Shown here: piece after piece, positions 1 through 5,753 of the stretch
How the letters are laid out: each line of letters opens with the position of its first letter
Position numbering within the stretch: position 1 is the first letter of the stretch
From: an uncultured Polynucleobacter sp.
Lineage (GTDB): Bacteria > Pseudomonadota > Gammaproteobacteria > Burkholderiales > Burkholderiaceae
Direction of reading: 5' to 3'
NCBI GenBank assembly: GCA_937996825.1
Contig: CALKUJ010000023.1
Span: 1 to 5,753, forward strand
Length of the DNA stretch: 5,753 bases
The notes under the pieces: generated by a model
Databases searched by the model: none
Told to the model about the DNA's origin: nothing
What the model saw: only the letters and a program-made list of their open reading frames with translations
Made by a program: the position numbers and the translations under genes

Positions 1-1423
1 CTTCACTTATCTCTCGAACTCAGTGAAGGAGTACTTTCACATCACAGGCCCTACGCCGCGAATGGCCAAAGAGTTTTTTGAGAAAGTATTGGTCGATAAC
101 TCACAAGAAAATGTTGAGTTCATTCGGCAACAGCTGATACAAGATCATCCAATCGATTTCGTCGTACAAACCAAAGGTAAGCAAAGTGATGTCCGACACA
201 TGCGATTCAAAGGACACCCGCGCACACTTGCCAATGGAATGCTCGCATGGGATGGCATCGCGATTGATGTCACTGATCTGGTCACTGCACAGCAATCGGC
301 AACAGCTGCACATGAAGCGAAATCGAAATTTTTAGCGACCATGAGTCATGAAATTAGAACGCCTTTGAACGGAATTTTGGGATTTGCTCAAATTCTGAAA
401 GACGAACTAACGTCATCCCAAGCTCAAAAAGACGTTCAAAAAATCATTGATACGGCAGATACATTGACGCGTATCTTGAATGACATCTTAGATTTTTCAA
501 AAATAGAAGCAGGAAAAATTGACATCGAAAGCAAACCCTTTACGTTTGTTGAGCTGACTACCGCCGTCGGTGACATTTTCACTGCAGAAGCCAAACAACG
601 CGGCTTAAATTTTGCTCTGAATTTGTCAGGTCAAGCCAATACGATGCTGTTAGGTGATCCAACACGTTTGAGGCAAGTCATCACTAATTTGGTTTCGAAT
701 GCCACCAAGTTCACATCACATGGACAGGTCTCCCTCAACGTTGACGTGAATTCGACAGAATTACAGCAGGCAAAAGTTCGAATCACAGTCAAAGATACAG
801 GCATTGGAATCACCAAAGAACACATGCATCGGTTGTTCCAACGGTTTGAACAATCAGACTCAACGACCTTCAGAAAATATGGTGGCAGCGGTCTTGGACT
901 TGCGATTGTCAAAGGCTTGATCGACGCCATGCACGGAACCATTAAAGTCGATTCGCGTGTCGGCAACGGCACCACATTCACGATAGACATTCAGTTGCCT
1001 TTGATCCAAGCACCCAACGCAACGCTACACAGCGAGACACCCCAAAAGCCGGTGGCTCTAAAAATACTGGTTGTGGATGATGTAGACACCAATCGCGAAA
1101 TCATCTGCAGGGGTCTTAAAAAAGACGGTCATGAATTTACCCAAGCAGCCAATGGACAACAAGCCCTAGAACTTGCGCAAGCCCAAGTGTTCGATTTGAT
1201 TCTGATGGACTTGGACATGCCGATACTGGATGGTTTTGAATCTGCCCAAAAAATTCGCGAAGACAGTAAAAACAAAGAAACTTTCATCGTTGCATTGAGC
1301 GGTTTCGCTTACGAAAACGACATCAAAAAAATTCACCAGGTGGGCATGAATCTGCACATCGCCAAACCACTCAACCTAAATCACTTGAAAAAAATCATCG
1401 CCGAACACTTTGGCACAGCTTAA
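1..1423 (+). CDS. Hybrid sensor histidine kinase with C-terminal receiver, 5'-partial
   Basis: This is the C-terminal part of a hybrid kinase that should autophosphorylate on histidine and pass phosphate to its own receiver. The frame is open to the left edge (first full codon at base 2). The GTG at 23 is unlikely to be the start: it has no Shine-Dalgarno sequence, and the codons before it (FTYLSNS) fit the start of a PAS core. Counting from base 23, a PAS_3-like domain covers residues 1-90 and ends in WDGIAIDVTD. HisKA follows, with SHEIRTPLNG and phosphoacceptor His109 (bases 347-349). HATPase_c has N box Asn222/Asn226, G1 DTGIG at 258-262, F box LFQRF at 271-275 and G2 GGSGLGL at 287-293. 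The receiver (about 347-463) has acidic pair Asp352/Asp353, phosphoacceptor Asp396, Ser426 and Lys448. All catalytic motifs are intact. No membrane helix lies in the visible part; the missing N-terminus may hold a sensor. The next gene starts 21 bases downstream. The kinase-receiver half is strongly similar to that of the kinase at 2780-5638. Confidence 0.95.
   Translation, partial: FTYLSNSVKEYFHITGPTPRMAKEFFEKVLVDNSQENVEFIRQQLIQDHPIDFVVQTKGKQSDVRHMRFKGHPRTLANGMLAWDGIAIDVTDLVTAQQSATAAHEAKSKFLATMSHEIRTPLNGILGFAQILKDELTSSQAQKDVQKIIDTADTLTRILNDILDFSKIEAGKIDIESKPFTFVELTTAVGDIFTAEAKQRGLNFALNLSGQANTMLLGDPTRLRQVITNLVSNATKFTSHGQVSLNVDVNSTELQQAKVRITVKDTGIGITKEHMHRLFQRFEQSDSTTFRKYGGSGLGLAIVKGLIDAMHGTIKVDSRVGNGTTFTIDIQLPLIQAPNATLHSETPQKPVALKILVVDDVDTNREIICRGLKKDGHEFTQAANGQQALELAQAQVFDLILMDLDMPILDGFESAQKIREDSKNKETFIVALSGFAYENDIKKIHQVGMNLHIAKPLNLNHLKKIIAEHFGTA
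317..1411 (+). other. Kinase-receiver module, copy 1 of a diverged duplication
   Basis: From AKSKFLATMSHEIRTPLNG to the last phenylalanine of the receiver, this 365-codon block aligns almost without gaps to 4523-5623. Protein identity is about 60-65% by eye, and near complete around the phosphoacceptor, the ATP lid (TFRKYGGSGLGLAIVKGL) and receiver stretch ILMDLDMPILDGF. The DNA has drifted at third positions, with only short exact matches, so the duplication is old. Confidence 0.85.
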
Positions 1424-1444
1424 TTAGATTTAACGGATTTAAGC

Positions 1445-2767
1445 ATGTATAAAAAATTTGCGAGTAAAAAAATCTCCGTTTCAATTTGCGGTATTTTCAT
1501 TTGTCTCATGTGGATAGCCATAGCCGATCAAGTTAACCGCGAAGAAAAGCAGGCGATTGAAACTAAGAAAAATTACCTACACAACATTGCCACAGGTTTA
1601 CGCGAATACGTCCAGGCTAGTTTTCAGTCAACGGATGACGCACTGCGACTACTGAAGTTTCATTACGAGTCATCTGGCGTCAAAGACCTTCCTGCCATCA
1701 ATCGTTATTTCAGAAGTAAGGTCATTGACATCAGCACGTTGAATCAGGTCGGCGTCATTGACGAACATGGGATTTACGTTTTTTCAAATTTAGACTTTCA
1801 CAAAAAAATAGACCTGTCAGACCGTGAGCACTTCAAAGTTCACAAAGAAGGTTATCCATCCCCTCTTTTTTTTAGCAAACCTGTGTTGGGTCGAGCCAGT
1901 GGGAAATGGTCCTTTCAAATCACTCGAAAGTTAGAAAAACCTGACGGTTCTTTCAATGGCGTAGCGGTCGCCTCGTTCAATCCCGTTCAGTTTCTAGAAC
2001 AATTTCAACGTGCGGGCTTAGATTCCAGCAGCTTAGTCGGACTAGTGGGCTTAGACGGATATGCACGAGCTTTGCGGGTAGGAAACAGCAATCGAGCAGA
2101 TGACACGCTTCGAGATCTGAAGTTACCAATTGAAGTTGGCTACGCTGAATCAGGAAGCTTTGTCAGCAAAAAATTTTTCGATACAGCCGAACGACTATAC
2201 GTATTTGAAAAAATCTCATCGCAGCCACTTTTTGTAGTGGTTGGAATGAATACTGCAACAGCATTGACCAGCTATTACTACCATCGAAACGTATTGCTCG
2301 GCTCAGGCCTCATACTGACTCTTGTAGCAGTTGTGTTAACTTTCCTACGATTGAAATCGATGGAAAACTACAAACAGCTTGAGAGCGAGGTTGCGTGTCA
2401 ACGACAAGCATATGAATCAATCCGATCCGCTTATGAAGCATGTTTAGAAAAGACCAAAAATCTAATCCAACTCTCTGATACGGGAGTTTTAGCGCTTAGT
2501 CACACTGGCTCGATCAAATCCCACATCAAGACAGGTGCGAACAACTTGCACAGATTACAAGAGTGCATTGATGTGACAGAGGCAATTTTGCAAGAATCTC
2601 TGCGCGTTGATTTGGGACTCTCGACTCCACAGGATTTTCTCAACATAGCCAAGAAAATGAGTGCAGATATCAACCTTGAAATATTGAGAGAAAATTTCGT
2701 TGAAACTTCGTTTTGCCTCAATGAAATAGCTAAGTTGGTAGATGATGTCGAAAAAACTCAAAACTGA
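1445..2767 (+). CDS. Membrane-anchored dCACHE-like sensor protein without a recognisable output domain
   Basis: A 440-residue protein. A basic N-terminus (MYKKFASKK) precedes a transmembrane helix at about 10-28. An extracytoplasmic domain spans about 29-281 and a second helix about 283-303. The domain looks like dCACHE: DREHF at 126-130, then a long strand leading to KLEKPDGSFNGV at 162-173, and a membrane-proximal lobe ending in RLYVFEKISSQPLFVVVGM. KLEKPDG also occurs at the same place in the sensor of the downstream kinase, so the inputs are paralogous. After helix 2 come a likely coiled coil (304-338) and a tail of about 100 residues. No HAMP, HisKA, HATPase, GGDEF, EAL or chemotaxis signalling motif is visible. 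Residues 346-355 line up with the first PAS hairpin of the downstream kinase, but the rest is mostly helical and unassigned. ATG 1445 is the only start before the hydrophobic helix; the ribosome site is weak (CGGA at 1434-1437). Probable role (inference): ligand-sensing partner of the neighbouring kinases. Ligand unknown. Confidence 0.9.
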   Translation: MYKKFASKKISVSICGIFICLMWIAIADQVNREEKQAIETKKNYLHNIATGLREYVQASFQSTDDALRLLKFHYESSGVKDLPAINRYFRSKVIDISTLNQVGVIDEHGIYVFSNLDFHKKIDLSDREHFKVHKEGYPSPLFFSKPVLGRASGKWSFQITRKLEKPDGSFNGVAVASFNPVQFLEQFQRAGLDSSSLVGLVGLDGYARALRVGNSNRADDTLRDLKLPIEVGYAESGSFVSKKFFDTAERLYVFEKISSQPLFVVVGMNTATALTSYYYHRNVLLGSGLILTLVAVVLTFLRLKSMENYKQLESEVACQRQAYESIRSAYEACLEKTKNLIQLSDTGVLALSHTGSIKSHIKTGANNLHRLQECIDVTEAILQESLRVDLGLSTPQDFLNIAKKMSADINLEILRENFVETSFCLNEIAKLVDDVEKTQN

Positions 2768-2779
2768 CCACAAACAACC

Positions 2780-5638
2780 ATGATGCGACTGCCATTTTTT
2801 CGAGAGAAAAATCTTGAAATTTACCTCTTACCTACATTGGTATCCTTGGCGACGATTACCTTGTCGGCGTTCATCATCAGCTATGAAAAACAAGAGAATC
2901 AAGCCATCGCGTCTTCTATTGTCCAAAACACTGCCACTGTTTTGACCACTCAGCTTGAAAGTAGTTTGGATCAAACATCGGCGTTACTCAGCTCATTGAG
3001 TAATCGATACACACAAGCTGAGCAAACGGGGCCGCAGTCGGTTAAAGAATTAACGGCAACCATCAACAAAGAAATTCAGTATTACCCATTGATTGTTCGT
3101 GTTGGGATCGTCAACCCAATGGGTGAGATCATCTACACATCCGGCACAACAAATGAAGGCGTAGATCCGAACAAGAAAATTTCAGTTGCGGATAGAGATT
3201 ACTTCAAATTTTTAAAATATGACCATCAAAAAACCTACTTAGAAGGTCCAATTCAATCGCGCTATAACAATGAATGGACCCTCTTGCAGGCGAGACGGCT
3301 AGAAAAACCCGATGGCACATTTTTAGGTGTCATTTCTGTGGTTATTCCAACCGAGGCAATTCGCCAGCAATTGCAAAAGATTGAGCTCGGAAAATTTGGT
3401 GCCGTGGTTTTACGAAAACTTGATTTCACACAAATTGCTAGGCACCCACATGTGGATGGAATAGAAAACGGTGTGGGCAATACAAACGTTTCTGATTCGA
3501 TTCGAGACCTCGTTGCCACGCATCCATACCAAAGCGTTTTTTCCTATAAAGCGACTTCACCTATTGATGGCATTGAACGGTTTTATGTTTATCAAAGGTT
3601 TGATCACCTCCCATTTGTGCTGATGATTGGGCGAGCCACATCAGATTTTCAACAAACTTCGGTTGTAACTGGACTCTGGTTACTAGCTATGAACCTTGCT
3701 GTCATGTTTCTGACCTTTAGATGGACATACAGAACCGCCAGCCAAAAGAACAGCTTGGAAGAGAAAATTGCCAGTCGCACTCTTGAGCTAGAGGACTTAT
3801 ACAACAATGCACCGACTGGCTATCACTCGTTGGACAAAGATGGAATCATCATTCAAATCAATGACACAGAACTGAAATGGTTAGGCTATTCGCGTGAGGA
3901 AATCATTGGAAAAATTCATCCTTTACAACTGCTCACGCCGGAATCAAAAGAGGTTTTCAAGAAGAGCTTTCCAAAACTGATTGAATCCGGTTACATAGAT
4001 GGAGTTCAAGTCGAGTTCATACGCAAAGACGGATCGACATTTACTGGTCTCATTTCTGCAAGCGTGCTGAAAGATGCCAACAATCAAGTGATGATGACTC
4101 GCTCTTCGATCACAGACTACACCAAAGTAAAAACTCAACAAAAAACTTTAGAGAACATACTCGCAGCTGCGCCCATGGCTGTACGAATCGCTTCGCTCAA
4201 AACGAATGAAGTGTTATTCATGAACCACGCGTTTTGTGAATTAGTAAAACGCGATGCCGCAGAATCTATTCGCATGGACATCAGTCAGACCTATGTGAAT
4301 CAAAATGACTTTGCAGAAGTGAAGCGAAGTCTGGCTCAAGGCCAGATGGTGCTAAACAAACTGGTTGAGCTACACCTTCCCGATAGACCAGAAATTCCAA
4401 CCGTTTGGGCATTAGCATCCTATATGGTCATTGACTATCAAGATGAAAAAGCTGTGCTGGCTTGGCTATTCGATGTGACGAAGCTGCAGGATGCAAAACT
4501 TGCAGCCGAATCCGCCAACGTTGCCAAGAGTAAGTTTTTGGCCACAATGAGTCATGAAATACGTACACCGCTGAATGGAATTCTGGGATTGGCTCAAGTG
4601 CTGCAGCAAGACTTGCAAGATGCTTCGGCGCAGCAAGATATACAACGCATCATTGATACAACTGAGATTTTGTCACGCATTCTTAATGACATTCTTGACT
4701 TTGCAAAAATTGAAGATGGCAAGTTTGAGCTTGAAAGTCGTCCGTTCAACTTTGACGACTTGTTGACATCTACGACGTCTCTTTTTCTTGCTGAAGCAAA
4801 GAACAAAGATGTCCATTTATCCCTGAATACTAGTGGGTCTAGCAAGCAAATGATGCTCGGTGACCCAGTACGGTTGCGCCAAGTTCTGACCAATCTGCTT
4901 TCAAATGCACTGAAATTCACACACGAAGGTCACATCTCCATCACCGCCGATATTCAACCCATCTCAGCGGATAGATCCAACATTTTGATCACAGTGGAAG
5001 ACTCAGGCATTGGCATCTCGCAGGAACAACTTCCCAGAATGTTCAAACGTTTCGAGCAAGCCGACTCATCAACATTCAGAAAGTACGGTGGTAGTGGGCT
5101 TGGACTGGCAATTGTCAAAGGCCTTGTTGAGGCGATGCACGGAACAATTGCGGTTGACTCTGCACTTGGTCGTGGTAGCAAATTCACGGTTCGTCTCAAT
5201 CTGCCTCATCAAACCACATCCGAACTTGGCTGTGCAATCGAATCTGACACAAGATTAAGCATCACCCCTTTGAAAATTTTGATCGTTGATGATGTTCAGA
5301 CCAATCGTGAAATCATCCGTCGCGGCCTTAAGCGTGATGGACATGATTTCTATGAAGCTGAGGATGGCCAACAAGCTTACGAATTAGCAAAAAAATACAA
5401 GTTTGATGTCATCTTGATGGATCTTGATATGCCAATACTCGACGGCTTCGCAGCGACCCGCTTGATTCGTCAAAATAGCGTGAATCAGAACACCTTTATC
5501 ATCGCACTTAGCGGATTTGCTTATCAAGAAGACATCGATGCCATCAGCAAGGCTGGAATGAACCTTCATGTAGCTAAGCCAATCAATCTGAAGAAATTAA
5601 AAGATATACTTAAAAATCAGTTTAGTGAGGCGAGATAA
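2780..5638 (+). CDS. dCACHE-PAS-PAS hybrid sensor histidine kinase with C-terminal receiver
   Basis: A complete 952-residue inner-membrane hybrid kinase. Transmembrane helices lie at about 13-34 and 295-315, flanking a dCACHE-like sensor (about 35-293) with DRDYF at 138-142 and RRLEKPDGTFLGV at 172-184. A short coiled coil (318-340) leads into PAS 1 (about 336-447, ending SSITDYTKV) and PAS 2 (about 452-570, ending LFDVTKLQ). HisKA has SHEIRTPLNG with phosphoacceptor His592. HATPase_c has N box Asn705/Asn709, G1 DSGIG at 741-745, F box MFKRF at 754-758 and G2 GGSGLGL at 770-776. The receiver (about 831-948) has Asp837/Asp838, phosphoacceptor Asp881, Ser911 and Lys933. All catalytic residues are present, so it should be active. 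No Hpt domain follows. The first in-frame start is ATG 2780 (ATG 2783 follows directly). There is no Shine-Dalgarno sequence in the 12-base gap, so translation may depend on coupling to the preceding gene. The sensor ligand cannot be read from sequence; I do not see the R-x-W-Y pattern of amino-acid-binding dCACHE domains. Confidence 0.97.
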   Translation: MMRLPFFREKNLEIYLLPTLVSLATITLSAFIISYEKQENQAIASSIVQNTATVLTTQLESSLDQTSALLSSLSNRYTQAEQTGPQSVKELTATINKEIQYYPLIVRVGIVNPMGEIIYTSGTTNEGVDPNKKISVADRDYFKFLKYDHQKTYLEGPIQSRYNNEWTLLQARRLEKPDGTFLGVISVVIPTEAIRQQLQKIELGKFGAVVLRKLDFTQIARHPHVDGIENGVGNTNVSDSIRDLVATHPYQSVFSYKATSPIDGIERFYVYQRFDHLPFVLMIGRATSDFQQTSVVTGLWLLAMNLAVMFLTFRWTYRTASQKNSLEEKIASRTLELEDLYNNAPTGYHSLDKDGIIIQINDTELKWLGYSREEIIGKIHPLQLLTPESKEVFKKSFPKLIESGYIDGVQVEFIRKDGSTFTGLISASVLKDANNQVMMTRSSITDYTKVKTQQKTLENILAAAPMAVRIASLKTNEVLFMNHAFCELVKRDAAESIRMDISQTYVNQNDFAEVKRSLAQGQMVLNKLVELHLPDRPEIPTVWALASYMVIDYQDEKAVLAWLFDVTKLQDAKLAAESANVAKSKFLATMSHEIRTPLNGILGLAQVLQQDLQDASAQQDIQRIIDTTEILSRILNDILDFAKIEDGKFELESRPFNFDDLLTSTTSLFLAEAKNKDVHLSLNTSGSSKQMMLGDPVRLRQVLTNLLSNALKFTHEGHISITADIQPISADRSNILITVEDSGIGISQEQLPRMFKRFEQADSSTFRKYGGSGLGLAIVKGLVEAMHGTIAVDSALGRGSKFTVRLNLPHQTTSELGCAIESDTRLSITPLKILIVDDVQTNREIIRRGLKRDGHDFYEAEDGQQAYELAKKYKFDVILMDLDMPILDGFAATRLIRQNSVNQNTFIIALSGFAYQEDIDAISKAGMNLHVAKPINLKKLKDILKNQFSEAR
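4523..5623 (+). other. Kinase-receiver module, copy 2 of a diverged duplication
   Basis: This is the partner of 317-1411, 367 codons long. The two copies differ most in the linker between ATPase and receiver (about residues 808-830 here) and in the middle of the ATPase domain. Motif spacing and the whole receiver match closely. Confidence 0.85.
5627..5630 (+). promoter_or_regulatory. Likely ribosome binding site for the receiver gene
   Basis: GAGG lies inside the last codons of the hybrid kinase gene, 9 bases before TTG 5640. It is the best Shine-Dalgarno match near any start in this window and favours TTG 5640 over GTG 5649. Its position inside the upstream gene fits translational coupling. 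Confidence 0.45.
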
Positions 5639-5639
5639 A

Positions 5640-5753
5640 TTGACATCCGTGCGTGATTATTTCAACGTGCTTGCAGTAGACGACGACACTTTGATTCTGC
5701 GATTGATTGAGGTCGCTTGCCGACCTTTTGATCTAAAAGTCACTATCCGAAGC
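5640..5753 (+). CDS. Response regulator receiver protein, 3'-partial
   Basis: An open frame begins one base after the stop of the hybrid kinase and runs off the right edge, giving 38 codons. It reads NVLAVDDDTLILRLIE from residue 9, the first strand, acidic pocket (Asp14/Asp15) and first helix of a CheY-like receiver. The phosphoacceptor aspartate and any output domain lie outside the window, so its class is unknown. TTG 5640 is chosen because a GAGG lies 9 bases upstream at 5627-5630. GTG 5649 (spacing 18) and GTG 5625 (overlapping the kinase gene) are in-frame alternatives. It is in a different frame from the three upstream genes, so it is not a read-through extension. By position it is a candidate phosphate acceptor for the upstream kinases; this is inference from gene order. 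Confidence 0.8.
   Translation, partial: MTSVRDYFNVLAVDDDTLILRLIEVACRPFDLKVTIRS

Noticed and set aside
23..25. GTG as a true start of the first kinase gene.
   Set aside because: No ribosome site is present, the frame is open to the window edge, and the codons upstream continue the PAS domain.
631..990. Minus-strand open frame of 119 codons, with a similar-looking minus-strand frame at 4954-5199 (shared stretch like PLTIASPRPLPPYFL).
   Set aside because: Both lie antisense to the same ATP-lid region of the two paralogous kinases. Their resemblance is the reverse-strand echo of TFRKYGGSGLGLAIVKGL, not a conserved gene.
1424..1444. AT-rich 21-base gap considered as a promoter for the sensor gene.
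   Set aside because: It is too short for a full promoter and no convincing -35/-10 pair is visible; the tight spacing fits an operon.
2522..2551. HIKTG (His360) in the sensor tail, considered as an Hpt phosphotransfer motif of the form HxxKG.
   Set aside because: The lysine is at +2 instead of +3, and the preceding residues fit a PAS hairpin better than an Hpt helix. Too weak to call.
2500..2767. Possibility that the sensor gene is a frameshifted hybrid kinase with its kinase domain in another frame.
   Set aside because: No plus-strand frame in this stretch shows PAS or kinase motifs, and the next gene starts with its own membrane helix 12 bases later.
4594..4920. Minus-strand open frame of 108 codons.
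   Set aside because: It lies wholly inside the kinase domain of the 2780-5638 gene, has no recognisable domain, and the sense strand is clearly coding there.

Overview
The window carries a same-strand cluster of two-component signalling genes and almost nothing else. Organism: the two full-length sensors have a helix–extracytoplasmic domain–helix layout with a dCACHE-type input. Base composition looks moderate (mid-40s % G+C by eye). Hybrid kinases of this dCACHE–PAS–HisKA–HATPase–receiver type are common in Proteobacteria, so a free-living Gram-negative proteobacterium is the best guess. I cannot place it more finely.

Layout, all on the + strand: (1) bases 1-1423, the 3' part of a hybrid sensor kinase (PAS, HisKA, HATPase_c, receiver) whose start lies left of the window; (2) 1445-2767, a complete membrane protein with a dCACHE-like sensor and two transmembrane helices, but no kinase, cyclase or chemotaxis output domain; (3) 2780-5638, a complete 952-residue hybrid kinase (dCACHE, two PAS domains, HisKA, HATPase_c, receiver); (4) 5640 to the right edge, the first 38 codons of a protein that opens as a response-regulator receiver. 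The gaps are 21, 12 and 1 bases, with no visible terminator or promoter, so the four genes read as one operon. No stretch over 300 bases lacks a gene.

How the genes may work together (inference): two closely related kinases, alike from the phosphoacceptor histidine to the end of the receiver, sit beside a sensor protein whose input domain resembles that of the second kinase. A separate receiver protein follows. This suggests several inputs converging on one output, with the kinase-less sensor acting as a partner or modulator of the kinases. No Hpt phosphotransfer domain is recognisable in the window, so one may lie elsewhere, or the receivers may act as internal modulators.

The most unusual item is the second gene. 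Just after its membrane and coiled-coil region it matches the start of the PAS domain in its neighbour, then changes into about 80 mostly helical residues that I cannot assign to a family.
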